Counted from the first letter of the stretch, positions 6,089 to 14,870 are shown. The stretch is 15,152 nucleotides of DNA from Bryobacteraceae bacterium (GCA_019686145.1 JADGHK010000016.1:1-15152), one strand, 5' to 3'. The notes: generated by a model from the sequence alone, not told the origin. A program made the numbers and translations.

Positions 6089-9000
6089 CTAGAATTGGTA
6101 CCGCAAGGCGAACTGCATCACCCGGGCATCACGCGCCCTGGTGAACTGGCCGAAGATGCCTGGATTTTGCAGTGTGAGGCTGGGGTCTTCGAAATTGACG
6201 TTGTTGAATGCATTGAAGGCCTCAGCGCGGAACTGGATCGCGTGGCCTTCAAAAGGAAGGCGGAACTGCTTGCCGAGGGCCAGGTCAAAGTTCAGCAGCG
6301 GCGCTCCCCGCAGAAGGTTTCGTGAACCGACGGTGCCCGGGTACTGGCCCATGAAGTTTTCTATGACAGTTGTGCTCTTGAAGAGACTCGGGTTCCCGTT
6401 CTGGTTGTAACCGACACCGGTCTCGGGCATCTGGCGGCCCGGGCGCAGGACGGCGAGCGCAGAGTTGAGATAGTTCGTCGGATACACGCCGCCATTGCTG
6501 ATGCTTTCCGGAAGACCGGAACGGTAGCGCATCAGCAGGGAAACCTGCCAGCCTCCAATGATTTGATCCAGCCAGCCGGGAGCGTTTGGCGCGAAGCGTT
6601 TCCCTCTGCCAAACGGAAGCTCGACAAGACCATTCGCGGTGATGTTGTGGCGGATGTCGAAGTCGGAGGAGGCGCGGGAGGCCTTGGGGTTGAATGAGTC
6701 TTGCAGCAGCGTGCCGCCCTCGCCGTTGCCCGCTCCCGATTCTGCTCCCGATGCAATATCGATGGAGTGGGACAGGGTGTAGTTGAAGTCGAAACCCCAG
6801 CCGTTGGTGACGGGCCGCCGGATCACAAGCTGCCCTCCGTGATAGGAGGAGTTGCTTAAGTTGACCCAAGCGCGCATGCCAGCATTTTGGAGCGGGAAGA
6901 ACGTGTTGCAGCCGAACACCGAGATGCAGGTGCCGTCGGCCTGCCGCTCCCGGTCCATATCGTTCAAAGCGTCCAGGTCGCTTCCTGCGTAGGTGTCATA
7001 CACCGTGTAGAAGTAGTTTGCGGTCGCGCTTCCGGCGAAGTGGTAACCGGCTGCTCCGGGAAACATGTTTTCAAAGAACGCGACCGCCGGAAGGATCGAG
7101 GGATTCGCGCGCACCTGGGCCGGAGTAATGCCGGATTCGTAGTAGTCACGCAGAATTCCCGAAGCCTGAGTCCAGGTCTGGCCGGACTTGGGATCGCGGA
7201 ACTGGGTCAGAGGCTGGAAGTAGTCCTGCTGCACGAGCCCTTTGCGCGTAAGACGCCCAATGTACCCGACTTCAATTGTCAGTTTCTGGGGAAGCGGACG
7301 GGCATAGCTGGCATTCAGCAGATAAGAGTACGGCGCTACGAGGTCCGGAGACACTCCGAGGTTAGAGTTGAATCCGCCCACGATGGTCGGCGGGGTAAAC
7401 GGAAAACCGCCGGCTGGCGCAGGAGGAAGGGATGGCAGCGAACTGCCGGTGTATCGGAAAGAGTCGCTAAAGTTCGTATTGCGGGGCTGTGTGACCGAGG
7501 TGGCGAGGCCTGGCGATCCGGAACGGTCAAAATTCACGACCATGTCGCTGCCGTACCTGTCATAGAGCATCGCCGCGCCTACACGCAGGACGCTTCCTTG
7601 GCCAAAGAGCCGGCCGAGAAGGCTATCGCTTTCCGGCGCCCAGGCGACGTTGAACCGCGGCGCAAAGTTGTTGTTGTCGCGCTTGAACCAGTCAGGTCCG
7701 TTGTTGACCGGTCCGCCAAGGTCGTAGGTTAATGCGGCATTCGGCATGGCATGGCCTGGAGTGCCCGTCAGGGACGCGCCGACGCGCTCGGCGAAATACT
7801 GGTTCAGCGGAACGGTGGTGACAACCTGAATGCCGTTTCTTTCGTAGGGCACCTGATAGTTGGAGTAGCGCAATCCGAATGTGAGCGTAAGGTCGCGGCG
7901 CAGCTTCCACGTGTCCTGGACGTAGAATTCGTATTCCCTGGTGGCAAAGCTGCGGATGATCGGCTCCCCAAACGGGACCGCTTGCCCATCCCGTCCGAAG
8001 TTGTATGTGGCGCTGTACTGGTTGATGACGCCAAGCAGGACACCGAATGCGTTGGTGACTGGCGTGTTCTCCGTGATTTGAAGAGAGGGATTGTTGTACA
8101 AGGTCCGGATATAGCTGTTGACAGCCTCTGTAATGTCCGCTCCCAGGCCGCGAAGGGTATTGCGGCTGAAGCTGTAGCTCGGGAATGAGCTCTGGAAGGA
8201 GTTCCTGTCATTCTGGATCATTCGGAAATTGATTCCGAACTGCACAGTGTGCTTGTCTTTGATCCACGTTGTGTCGTTCACCAGATTTTGGGTCGGTATG
8301 ATTCGCCCGAAGGCGCGGGTGAAGTTCTGTAAGCTGTCGATGCCGCCGAAGCTCAGGGCCGGACCCTGAGTGCCTGACTGGGCAATGTTCAGTCGCGTGT
8401 AGCCGTAGCTGAAAACATTCACGATCGAAGGAGAGATGACCGCTGTGTACCGGGCCGCCAGGCCTCGCGAGTTGTCCAGAATTTTGGCGGCTGCTTCCTG
8501 TCCCGGAAACTGGGCCAGAATCTCATCCCTGCTGTTGTCCGCCAAGGTGCCGCGCAGCATCAGGGTATGGCGGGCTTCCTTGTCGAGGTTGAAATCCATC
8601 TTCGCGACGTAGGCGCGGTCATCGCGTTGCAACGGTGCGTTGAACCGGAAGGCCGCGAAATTCAATCCCCGGTCGCTTCCTCCCTGCGGGTCGTTCGCAG
8701 CCGGATACTGTTTCAGGAGATCAAGCATTGTCTGGTTAACACCGATGCCGAGAGGATCGATGTTTCGTATCTGGGCTGGCGTCAGCTGGCCGATCGTCCC
8801 GTTGTTCATCCGGAACTGAATGATGCCCTGCTTGAGGGTTTCCGTGGGTACATTGCGGGAGACGGCGGTGGCGGAGCGGTCCTTGCGATCCTCCCAGTTC
8901 ACGAAGAAGAATGCACGGTCGCGGATGATGCGTCCGCCCAGCGAAGCGCCGTACTGATTCCGGATCAGGTTCTCTCTGGGCACGCCCGCGCGGTTGTTGA

Positions 9001-9745
9001 ACCAGTTGTTTGCCGCGGTCTTGACATTGCGGTGGTACTCGTAGAGGGAGCCATGGAAGTTATTGGATCCGCTTTTTGTGACAAGGGAGACCTGCCCGCC
9101 TGCCGACCGTCCCTGGTCGGCGCCCTGTCCCGCAACCGTTGTGCGAAACTCCTGCACGGAGTCGAGCGGCACGGGAAGAGCGGCATTGAATCCGGTGGAA
9201 CTCTGGCTGTCGTTGATGTCGACGCCGTCGAGCGTCACATTATTCTGATCGCGCTTTGCGCCGATCACTTCTCCGTCCGGTGTGACACCAGGCTGAAGGC
9301 TCAGCAGTTCAACGACGTTGCGCGTCTGTAGCGGAAGCTGCCGGATTTGAGTCTCTGTAAAAGGATTGCCTATCGTTGCGTTCTGTACGTTGACAGAAGC
9401 CGCTTCTGCCATGACGCTAACTGTTTCACTAACCTGGCCAATCTCCAATCTCACATTTAAGGTTGCAGGAGTATTTACCTGCAGGAGGATTTGTTGCGTA
9501 TATGTGCGGAAACCGGGTTTTTGCACCTCGACACTGTACGAGCCAGGCGGCAACTGCACGAGACTGAAGGCGCCCGCGCTGTTGCTTATCGTCGAGCGCG
9601 AGGCTGACGTGCTTTGATTTGTGACAGTGATAACGGCTTCCGGAATCGCAGCATCCTGTTCATCAGTGACCACGCCCTGTAAGGAGGTCGTTTGCGCAGC
9701 GAGCGGCAATAGCCCAGCGATGAGAACAATGACGAGTCGAATCAT
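6089..9745 (-). CDS. TonB-dependent receptor with carboxypeptidase regulatory-like domain (Oar-like)
   Basis: A 1218-residue outer-membrane receptor. Residues 1-17 or 18 form a signal peptide ending LPLAAQ. Residues about 21-102 are a carboxypeptidase regulatory-like beta-sandwich (LQGVVTDEQDAAIPEAVI, then PPGSYSVEVQKPGFRTY). Residues about 105-235 are the plug (QLPLQTRNVVELLSLQPGV at 136-154, NNVTLDGVDIND at 168-179, GGQVSLVTKSGSNNFHG at 216-232). The remainder is a long beta-barrel ending in LRYQF, whose terminal Phe is the usual assembly signal. This layout is typical of the expanded Oar-like receptors of Acidobacteriota. Such proteins are assumed to import or bind large substrates, but for most the ligand is unknown. 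The start is clear: TAAGGAG lies seven bases upstream of the ATG, and a sigma70-like promoter lies about 150 bases upstream. The frame is intact. It follows the DUF1501 gene in the same direction but appears to have its own promoter. Confidence 0.95.
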   Translation of the reverse strand: MIRLVIVLIAGLLPLAAQTTSLQGVVTDEQDAAIPEAVITVTNQSTSASRSTISNSAGAFSLVQLPPGSYSVEVQKPGFRTYTQQILLQVNTPATLNVRLEIGQVSETVSVMAEAASVNVQNATIGNPFTETQIRQLPLQTRNVVELLSLQPGVTPDGEVIGAKRDQNNVTLDGVDINDSQSSTGFNAALPVPLDSVQEFRTTVAGQGADQGRSAGGQVSLVTKSGSNNFHGSLYEYHRNVKTAANNWFNNRAGVPRENLIRNQYGASLGGRIIRDRAFFFVNWEDRKDRSATAVSRNVPTETLKQGIIQFRMNNGTIGQLTPAQIRNIDPLGIGVNQTMLDLLKQYPAANDPQGGSDRGLNFAAFRFNAPLQRDDRAYVAKMDFNLDKEARHTLMLRGTLADNSRDEILAQFPGQEAAAKILDNSRGLAARYTAVISPSIVNVFSYGYTRLNIAQSGTQGPALSFGGIDSLQNFTRAFGRIIPTQNLVNDTTWIKDKHTVQFGINFRMIQNDRNSFQSSFPSYSFSRNTLRGLGADITEAVNSYIRTLYNNPSLQITENTPVTNAFGVLLGVINQYSATYNFGRDGQAVPFGEPIIRSFATREYEFYVQDTWKLRRDLTLTFGLRYSNYQVPYERNGIQVVTTVPLNQYFAERVGASLTGTPGHAMPNAALTYDLGGPVNNGPDWFKRDNNNFAPRFNVAWAPESDSLLGRLFGQGSVLRVGAAMLYDRYGSDMVVNFDRSGSPGLATSVTQPRNTNFSDSFRYTGSSLPSLPPAPAGGFPFTPPTIVGGFNSNLGVSPDLVAPYSYLLNASYARPLPQKLTIEVGYIGRLTRKGLVQQDYFQPLTQFRDPKSGQTWTQASGILRDYYESGITPAQVRANPSILPAVAFFENMFPGAAGYHFAGSATANYFYTVYDTYAGSDLDALNDMDRERQADGTCISVFGCNTFFPLQNAGMRAWVNLSNSSYHGGQLVIRRPVTNGWGFDFNYTLSHSIDIASGAESGAGNGEGGTLLQDSFNPKASRASSDFDIRHNITANGLVELPFGRGKRFAPNAPGWLDQIIGGWQVSLLMRYRSGLPESISNGGVYPTNYLNSALAVLRPGRQMPETGVGYNQNGNPSLFKSTTVIENFMGQYPGTVGSRNLLRGAPLLNFDLALGKQFRLPFEGHAIQFRAEAFNAFNNVNFEDPSLTLQNPGIFGQFTRARDARVMQFALRYQF

Positions 9746-9823
9746 CGGAATTCTCCTTAGCGATGTCTGTTAAGAACTCCCGGACGTGGGTAAATGGATG
9801 TCTCGACTCGGAGAGAGGCAGGC

Positions 9824-9837
9824 GTGCAGCCTTGCAC
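9824..9837 (-). other. Small hairpin in the leader of the TonB-dependent receptor
   Basis: GTGCA (9824-9828) and TGCAC (9833-9837) pair around a four-base loop. If the promoter at 9892-9921 is used, this lies about 50 bases into a leader of roughly 140 bases. It is short and may be chance. The rest of the 294-base gap holds the promoter, a GGGGCCCC palindrome (9858-9865) and the upstream gene's terminator, and I see no small gene in it. Confidence 0.2.
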
Positions 9838-9891
9838 AGGTTGGATTGTATGTTTGCGGGGCCCCCAACCAGGAGCGACGTGTAACTACGG

Positions 9892-9921
9892 ATTCTAGGG
9901 TAGGGTATAAGTAAGAGTCAA
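9892..9921 (-). promoter_or_regulatory. Sigma70-like promoter for the TonB-dependent receptor
   Basis: Read on the - strand, TTGACT (9916-9921) is followed after 18 bases by TAGAAT (9892-9897). Each hexamer matches five of six consensus positions. It lies between the hairpin terminator of the DUF1501 gene and the receptor start, giving a predicted leader of about 140 bases. A second TATACC lies inside the spacer but is too close to the -35 to be used with it. Confidence 0.6.
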
Positions 9922-9934
9922 ATCGAATTCCTTT

Positions 9935-9958
9935 ATGGGGTCCAACCCATTTTTTTTT
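9935..9958 (+). other. Small hairpin followed by a run of T on the + strand
   Basis: ATGGG (9935-9939) and CCCAT (9946-9950) pair around a six-base loop, followed by eight more T (9951-9958). This is terminator-like only for + strand transcripts, yet no + strand gene lies upstream. It could stop antisense transcription entering the DUF1501 gene, or be incidental. The stem is short. Confidence 0.25.
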
Positions 9959-9972
9959 GCGATTGGTGGTTG

Positions 9973-10012
9973 GGAAAGAAGCGGGCGCCAGTTGACCGCC
10001 GCCTGGCGCCCG
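9973..10012 (-). terminator. Intrinsic terminator after the DUF1501 gene
   Basis: On the - strand CGGGCGCCAG (10012 down to 10003) and its complement (9991 down to 9982) form a perfect 10-bp GC-rich stem with an 11-base loop. CTTCTTTCCC follows as a T-rich, though interrupted, tail. It starts 28 bases after the stop codon of the DUF1501 gene and upstream of the receptor promoter, so it probably ends the two-gene operon. Confidence 0.6.
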
Positions 10013-10039
10013 GACAAACGCACCAAGGAGGGTTTGGTA

Positions 10040-11527
10040 CTAAGCGACAATATCGTGCAGAATATTCCCTTCCACGTCCGTCAGGCGGAAATCTCTCCCG
10101 CTGTACCGGTAAGTCAGCTTCGTGTGATCAATACCCATCAGGTACAGAATCGTGGCGTGAATGTCGTGAACATGGACGGGCTTTTCGACGGCTTTGAAGC
10201 CAAAGTCGTCCGTCGCGCCGTAAATGGTTCCCCCTTTGACGGCGCCGCCCGCCATCCACATAGTGAAACCGAACGGGTTGTGATCGCGCCCGTTGCGAAG
10301 ACGTTCGCCGCTGCCGCCAATTTCCCGCACGGGGGTCCTGCCAAACTCCGAACCGCAGAGGACCAGCGTATCCTTCCAGAGTCCGCGCGACTTCAGGTCT
10401 TTGATCACAGCCGCAAACGGCCGGTCCGAATCCAGCGCGTTCCGCCTATGCGCCATGATATCCGCGTGCGCATCCCATGGATCGCCCTTCGCGTAGTAGA
10501 CCTGAACCATGCGGACGCCCTTCTCCACGAGGCGAACGGCCATCAGGCAGCCCCGCGCGGTGCTGCCAGGACCGTAGAGCTTCTGGGTCGCCTCCGATTC
10601 TTTCCGGATGTCGAAGACTTCGGGAGCCTCCGTCTGCATCCGGTAGGCGACTTCCATCGACTTGATGACGGCTTCCACCTGCGGATCTGCGCCATTGGCT
10701 TCGGAACGCATCTTTTCCAGTTTTTGGAGCAGATCCAGCTCGCGGCGCTGTTCAGTCAGCGAAAACTTTGGATTGTTTACAAAGCTGATCAGCTTCTTCG
10801 GGTCGAAAGACTTCTCGATGGTCACTTTGTCCGAGCCTTGCTTACCCTGGCTTCCCGGCTCTTCCTCGACTTTGTCGGAGATGTAAGTGCCCTGGTTGAT
10901 GGCTGGGAGAAAGCCGTTACTCCACAAGGGGGGGCCGACGGTCGTCGGGACATCGGGGCAAAGGACCACATACCCTGGCAGGTTCTGGTTTTCGGTTCCC
11001 AGACCGTAAGTAATCCACGCTCCCATCGAGGGGCGGCCGGCCTGGTTTGCTCCGGTATTGAGCATCAGGCAGGCGGGCTCGTGGTTCGGGATATCCGTGT
11101 AGACCGACCGGATCCAGCAGATGTCATCGGCCACTTCGCCAAGGTGCGGCCAGAGTTCGCTGATATCCATTCCGCACTGCCCGTACTTTTTGAACTTGAA
11201 CGGCGACTTCATCAGCGCGCCGGTTTTTCGTTCGGTCTTGATCTCGCCGCCAGGCAACGGCTGCCCGTCGTACTTATCGAGCATCGGCTTTGGGTCGAAG
11301 CTGTCCACCTGCGAGAGCCCGCCATTCATGAACAGGAAGATGACCCGCTTTACTCGCTGCGGGTAATCCAGCTTTGCTGACCCAATACTGCCGTCAGGGG
11401 CAATGACGGCGCCGGCGCGAGCCAGGGACTCGTTGAGCATTCCGGCAAATGCCAGCATCCCGAAGCCGTTTCCAATGCGGCGGAGTGCTTCGCGGCGCGT
11501 AACCGGATTTGGAGATCTATGTCGCAT
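10040..11527 (-). CDS. DUF1501 protein, Tat-exported, alkaline-phosphatase/sulfatase-like fold
   Basis: A 495-residue protein of the DUF1501 family, which belongs to the alkaline phosphatase/sulfatase superfamily by fold. The N-terminus carries a twin-arginine export signal, VTRREALRR (RR at 11-12), followed by the hydrophobic stretch GFGMLAFAGML, so it should be exported folded. Family landmarks are RVIFLFMNGGLSQVDSFDPKP at about 59-79, NHEPACLMLNTG in the middle, DPWDAH with W351 and H354, GSEFGRTP at 392-399, GRDHNPFGFTMWMAGG at 413-428 and the C-terminal VHVHDIHATILYLMGID. The His and Asp residues in these blocks are candidate metal ligands. The family function is not established. It starts 22 bases after the stop of the DUF1549/DUF1553 gene, the usual partnership in Planctomycetes, Verrucomicrobia and Acidobacteriota. 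GAGG lies nine bases before the ATG. Confidence 0.93.
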   Translation of the reverse strand: MRHRSPNPVTRREALRRIGNGFGMLAFAGMLNESLARAGAVIAPDGSIGSAKLDYPQRVKRVIFLFMNGGLSQVDSFDPKPMLDKYDGQPLPGGEIKTERKTGALMKSPFKFKKYGQCGMDISELWPHLGEVADDICWIRSVYTDIPNHEPACLMLNTGANQAGRPSMGAWITYGLGTENQNLPGYVVLCPDVPTTVGPPLWSNGFLPAINQGTYISDKVEEEPGSQGKQGSDKVTIEKSFDPKKLISFVNNPKFSLTEQRRELDLLQKLEKMRSEANGADPQVEAVIKSMEVAYRMQTEAPEVFDIRKESEATQKLYGPGSTARGCLMAVRLVEKGVRMVQVYYAKGDPWDAHADIMAHRRNALDSDRPFAAVIKDLKSRGLWKDTLVLCGSEFGRTPVREIGGSGERLRNGRDHNPFGFTMWMAGGAVKGGTIYGATDDFGFKAVEKPVHVHDIHATILYLMGIDHTKLTYRYSGRDFRLTDVEGNILHDIVA

Positions 11528-11549
11528 CCTTGGTAGCCTCGTAAGTACT

Positions 11550-14500
11550 TCAGTTAATGAAAAGGAACTCGCTGGAGCTCAGGAGAATTTTGGCGTACCG
11601 GCCCCACGGCGTCGGATCGTACTTCGCCGGAGCCGGACCCTGACGGTTTCCTCCCCGCCCGCCGGGTCCGAACACGCCGGCCATCATTCCGTCGGCGGCC
11701 ATCTCCGGCGCCGGATTATTCAGGCTGCCGGTCTTGTCAGGCATCGGCATCTCCTCAGGCATGGGCATCGGCATATCGGCGGCGGGCTTCGCGCCTTCCG
11801 CAGGTTTCGCTCCGGCTGCCGCCATCTTTTCTCCTTGCGCCTCGCTGCCGCTGCCAGCGCGGCCCTTGCCACCCGGCTCCGGCTGCTTCTTCTTACGCTC
11901 TTCGTAGGCCAGCATCGGTTCGGTCCGCAGATACTCGAGGCCCAGCTTGACTTCGTTCTCCGTGGCGTTCCTTCCGTAGACGATCTGGTACATCTTCCGG
12001 ATGCGAGCTTCCGCGGTCGGCTCTGTGGCGACACGCTTGGCCAGTTCCTCGGCCTGGAGCTGCACGAAGTCACTGTTCATCAGGAACAGGCGCTGCAGCG
12101 GAACAGTCGTTGTGAACCGCTTCTCGGCGCTGATGTTCGGGCTGGGGAAGTCGAAGAGCTGTAAATACTCATCCAGCTTGTAGCGGCTTACCTTGCCGTA
12201 GATCGTCCGGCGGCGGTAGGTCGGAGTCAGCGGCTCGGAAGGACCGCCCAGCGCACGATCGAGTCTGCCCGATACAGCGAGCATGGAGTCGCGGATCTGT
12301 TCGGCGTCCATCCGCTTGGAGTTCGCTCGCCAGTAGAGGCGGTTGCCGGAGTCTTTCTCGAATGCCTGCGGGTTATTCTCAGTGCTCAGCTGGTAGACGC
12401 TGCTGAGCATGATCTCCCTGTGCAGCTTCTTAATCGACATGCCGTTGTTCACGAAGAAATTCGCCAGGTATTCGAGCAGTTCAGGATGAGTCGGGCGCTC
12501 GCCGGTCATGCCGAAATTGCTGGGAGAATCGACGATCCCGGTTCCGAAGTGGCCCTTCCAGATACGGTTGACAATGACCCTCATTGCCAGTGGCTGCTGG
12601 AGGATCGCCTCAGCCAGCTCCAGCCGTCCGCTGCCTTTCGAGAACGGCTGCGGCTCCCCTTTGCAAAGCACCGACAGGAAGTGGCGTGGAACCTCTTCGC
12701 CGAGGTTATAAGGATCGCCGCGAAGACTGACGGGAAGGTTGATGATCTGATCCGCGTCCTTCACGCCGTGAATGTATGGGTAATACGGCTGCAGCTTCTT
12801 CTGCGTTGCTGTGATGTCGTTGCGGATGGCCGCCATCTGCGCCTGAGCTTCCGCTCCGACGCGCTTTTCAAGTCCCCATCCCCGGAAGAGCAGCACACCC
12901 GGTTTTGTACGGACGCCGGGCTGCACGATTGGATCTTCACCGTTCAGTTCACGCTGGAAGATCTCGGTGTAGAAGCTCATCTCTTCCTCGGGCAGATTCT
13001 TCAACTGCAATCCGCACCCGGGGCAGAAGTCGTCATTGGTGATGAACTCGTTCGGTTTGTTCGCGCGTTTCTTCTTCTTGGTGCCGGGCAGCGATTTCGC
13101 CGTGATAATCTCGTTCTCCTCGCTCAGCTCGTTTTTGGCGAGCATCACCTCCACGACTTTCTCCTGAAACTGCTGTGCGAGTTTTTTGGCCTGCTGAGCG
13201 GTGCTTCCCGGCTTCGCCATCATCTCCTGCCACGCCTTCTTATAGGGGTACAGCGTGGTCGGCCTTTCCATATACTTGATCCACCGGTCCAGGAGCTCGT
13301 AGTCAAGACGTTTGTCCTCGACGACGGCAGCCATGTCTTTCTTCTGGGCTACGACTTCCCAGACTCCTTCGAGATACTTAGCCGTCTCGAACGCCAGCGA
13401 CTGTGAAAGCTGTAAACTGAGGTTGTTCTGGACTTCACGCAGGAGCTTCTGCTTCCGCTCCAGTTCTTCTTCCAGCGCCTTGAACCGGTTGAGCACCGAT
13501 TTCGGAACCTGCGGATACTCGTGGTAGACGGTGTTCGCAAAGACGCCCGCAAGTGCGTAGTAGTCAGTGGTAGGGATCGGATCGTACTTATGATCGTGGC
13601 AGCGGGCGCATGCAACCGTCAGTCCGAGGAATCCTCTTGTGATGACGTCAACGCGGTCGTGACGCTCATCCGCCCGGGTTACCTCGACTGCGCCATTGTC
13701 GTAGTACCAGGGGCCGAGGCCCAGGAAGCCCGTTGCGGGTAAGGTCTTATGGCGGATCTTCTCATCCAGCAGATCTCCGGCGATCTGGGCCTTCACGAAC
13801 TGGTCGTACGGCATGTCGTCGTTGAAGGCCTGCACCACCCAGTCTCTGTATAGGTGGGCATTGGGATACGGGTTGTAACCCCGGCGCATGGGGTCGAGGC
13901 TTCGATAGTCGTCCTCCCCGTAGCGCGCAACGTCGAGCCAGATCCTGCCCCATCGCTCGCCATAGTGAGGCGACGCCAGGAGGCGATCCACAACCTTTGC
14001 GAATGCGTCAGGAGATGTATCTTTTTCGAACGCCTGAATCTCCTCGAAAGTTGGAGGCAAACCGGTAAGATCGAGCGTCGCGCGACGCAGCAGGTCGCGT
14101 TTGCTTGCCGGGCGCACCGGCTTGATTCCTTCCTCTTCCAGCTTTGCAAGGATAAAGCGGTCGATATCGGTCTTCACCCATTGGGTGTCTTTTACTTTCG
14201 GAGGCTGTACTTTCTGCAGAGGCTGGAAGGACCAAAACTGTCTCCGCTCCGGAGGAATCGTATATTTCTTTCCTGTCTTGTCGGCTTCCACGACCGCCGC
14301 CGCGGTCTTTGGCCATACAGCTCCGGCTTTGACCCATGCAACCAGATCCTCAATTTCGGCCGGCTTCAGCTTGCCTCCCATCGGCATCTTCAAGTCGCCT
14401 GCAGTATGGCGGATGGATTGAATCAGCAGACTCTTATCCGGATCCCCCGGAACAACGGCAGGACCCCTTTTGCCGCCCTTCAGCATTGCTTCCGCGCTGT

Positions 14501-14687
14501 CGAGCCGCAAGCCGCCGAGTGCCGAATCCGTGTGGCACGCGTAGCAGGCGGTGGCAAGTACAGGCCGCACTTTGGTTTCAAAGAATTCGGCGGTATTGGC
14601 AGGATGCCCGGCGGCTCTAAGTGCGGGGGCTGCAGTAGTCAGCAGGATTGCAAAGCTCGTGAGTGGAAGCGCCTTATAGAAGCACAT
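11550..14687 (-). CDS. Secreted cytochrome c-like/DUF1549/DUF1553 protein
   Basis: A 1045-residue exported protein. Residues 1 to about 26 are a signal peptide (hydrophobic LTSFAILLTTAAPAL). Residues about 32-125 are a planctomycete-type cytochrome c domain with the haem motif CYACH at 48-52 and a candidate axial Met in LKMPMGGKL. DUF1549 spans about 165-390 (DLTGLPP, ASPHYGERWGRIWLDVARYGE) and contains a second CxxCH, CARCHDHKYDPIP, at 360-372. A coiled-coil-like segment lies at 398-430, then a Lys-rich spacer with an unusual CPGCG at 555-559. DUF1553 runs from about 650 (NLGEEVPRHFLSVL, VNRIWKGHFGTGIV) and is interrupted near its end by about 90 low-complexity residues (929-1022), then resumes with WGRYAKILLSSSEFLFIN. 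Two haems and a role in periplasmic redox or polymer breakdown are possible, but the family function is unproven. It is the first gene of the pair with DUF1501. The ribosome binding site is weak. Confidence 0.93.
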   Translation of the reverse strand: MCFYKALPLTSFAILLTTAAPALRAAGHPANTAEFFETKVRPVLATACYACHTDSALGGLRLDSAEAMLKGGKRGPAVVPGDPDKSLLIQSIRHTAGDLKMPMGGKLKPAEIEDLVAWVKAGAVWPKTAAAVVEADKTGKKYTIPPERRQFWSFQPLQKVQPPKVKDTQWVKTDIDRFILAKLEEEGIKPVRPASKRDLLRRATLDLTGLPPTFEEIQAFEKDTSPDAFAKVVDRLLASPHYGERWGRIWLDVARYGEDDYRSLDPMRRGYNPYPNAHLYRDWVVQAFNDDMPYDQFVKAQIAGDLLDEKIRHKTLPATGFLGLGPWYYDNGAVEVTRADERHDRVDVITRGFLGLTVACARCHDHKYDPIPTTDYYALAGVFANTVYHEYPQVPKSVLNRFKALEEELERKQKLLREVQNNLSLQLSQSLAFETAKYLEGVWEVVAQKKDMAAVVEDKRLDYELLDRWIKYMERPTTLYPYKKAWQEMMAKPGSTAQQAKKLAQQFQEKVVEVMLAKNELSEENEIITAKSLPGTKKKKRANKPNEFITNDDFCPGCGLQLKNLPEEEMSFYTEIFQRELNGEDPIVQPGVRTKPGVLLFRGWGLEKRVGAEAQAQMAAIRNDITATQKKLQPYYPYIHGVKDADQIINLPVSLRGDPYNLGEEVPRHFLSVLCKGEPQPFSKGSGRLELAEAILQQPLAMRVIVNRIWKGHFGTGIVDSPSNFGMTGERPTHPELLEYLANFFVNNGMSIKKLHREIMLSSVYQLSTENNPQAFEKDSGNRLYWRANSKRMDAEQIRDSMLAVSGRLDRALGGPSEPLTPTYRRRTIYGKVSRYKLDEYLQLFDFPSPNISAEKRFTTTVPLQRLFLMNSDFVQLQAEELAKRVATEPTAEARIRKMYQIVYGRNATENEVKLGLEYLRTEPMLAYEERKKKQPEPGGKGRAGSGSEAQGEKMAAAGAKPAEGAKPAADMPMPMPEEMPMPDKTGSLNNPAPEMAADGMMAGVFGPGGRGGNRQGPAPAKYDPTPWGRYAKILLSSSEFLFIN

Positions 14688-14786
14688 AGAAATAACACGA
14701 GAAATCTAAGGTTTTAGAGAAAGAATTCCAGCTCAGCCGGTTCACACCTGGCGGCAAGATGACGGCGTGCGACGGAGCGAGAACTG

Positions 14787-14798
14787 TTTGCTAGCAAA
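14787..14798. promoter_or_regulatory. Perfect 12-bp palindrome, possible operator
   Basis: TTTGCTAGCAAA is a perfect palindrome about 65 bases downstream of the predicted start of transcription and 100 bases before the DUF1549/DUF1553 start codon. Size and symmetry fit a dimeric regulator, and position would allow roadblock repression. There is no second copy in the window to support it. Confidence 0.3.
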
Positions 14799-14870
14799 AG
14801 CGAGGCTACGGGGTCCTGACAGGGGCGGGAAGGCGTGAGACGCGACGGAGTCCCCCGACTATTAGTGTCC

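Noticed and set aside
8567..9331. 254-codon + strand frame inside the TonB-dependent receptor
   Set aside because: It lies entirely within the intact receptor gene, with no family features or ribosome binding site of its own.
9942..9973. CCAACC...GGTTGG inverted repeat flanking the T-run as a second terminator
   Set aside because: The stem is six pairs with a 20-base loop that itself contains the T-run, so it cannot work as an intrinsic terminator in either direction.
9935..11380. 481-codon open frame on the + strand opposite the DUF1501 gene
   Set aside because: It is a shadow frame: the opposite strand carries clear DUF1501 motifs along its whole length, and the antisense translation shows no recognisable domain. 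High GC content commonly opens such frames.
14769..14850. Repeated GCGACGGAG blocks as a possible repeat array or regulator site pair
   Set aside because: There are only two imperfect copies 73 bases apart; this is too little for an array and is mentioned only as part of the intergenic description.
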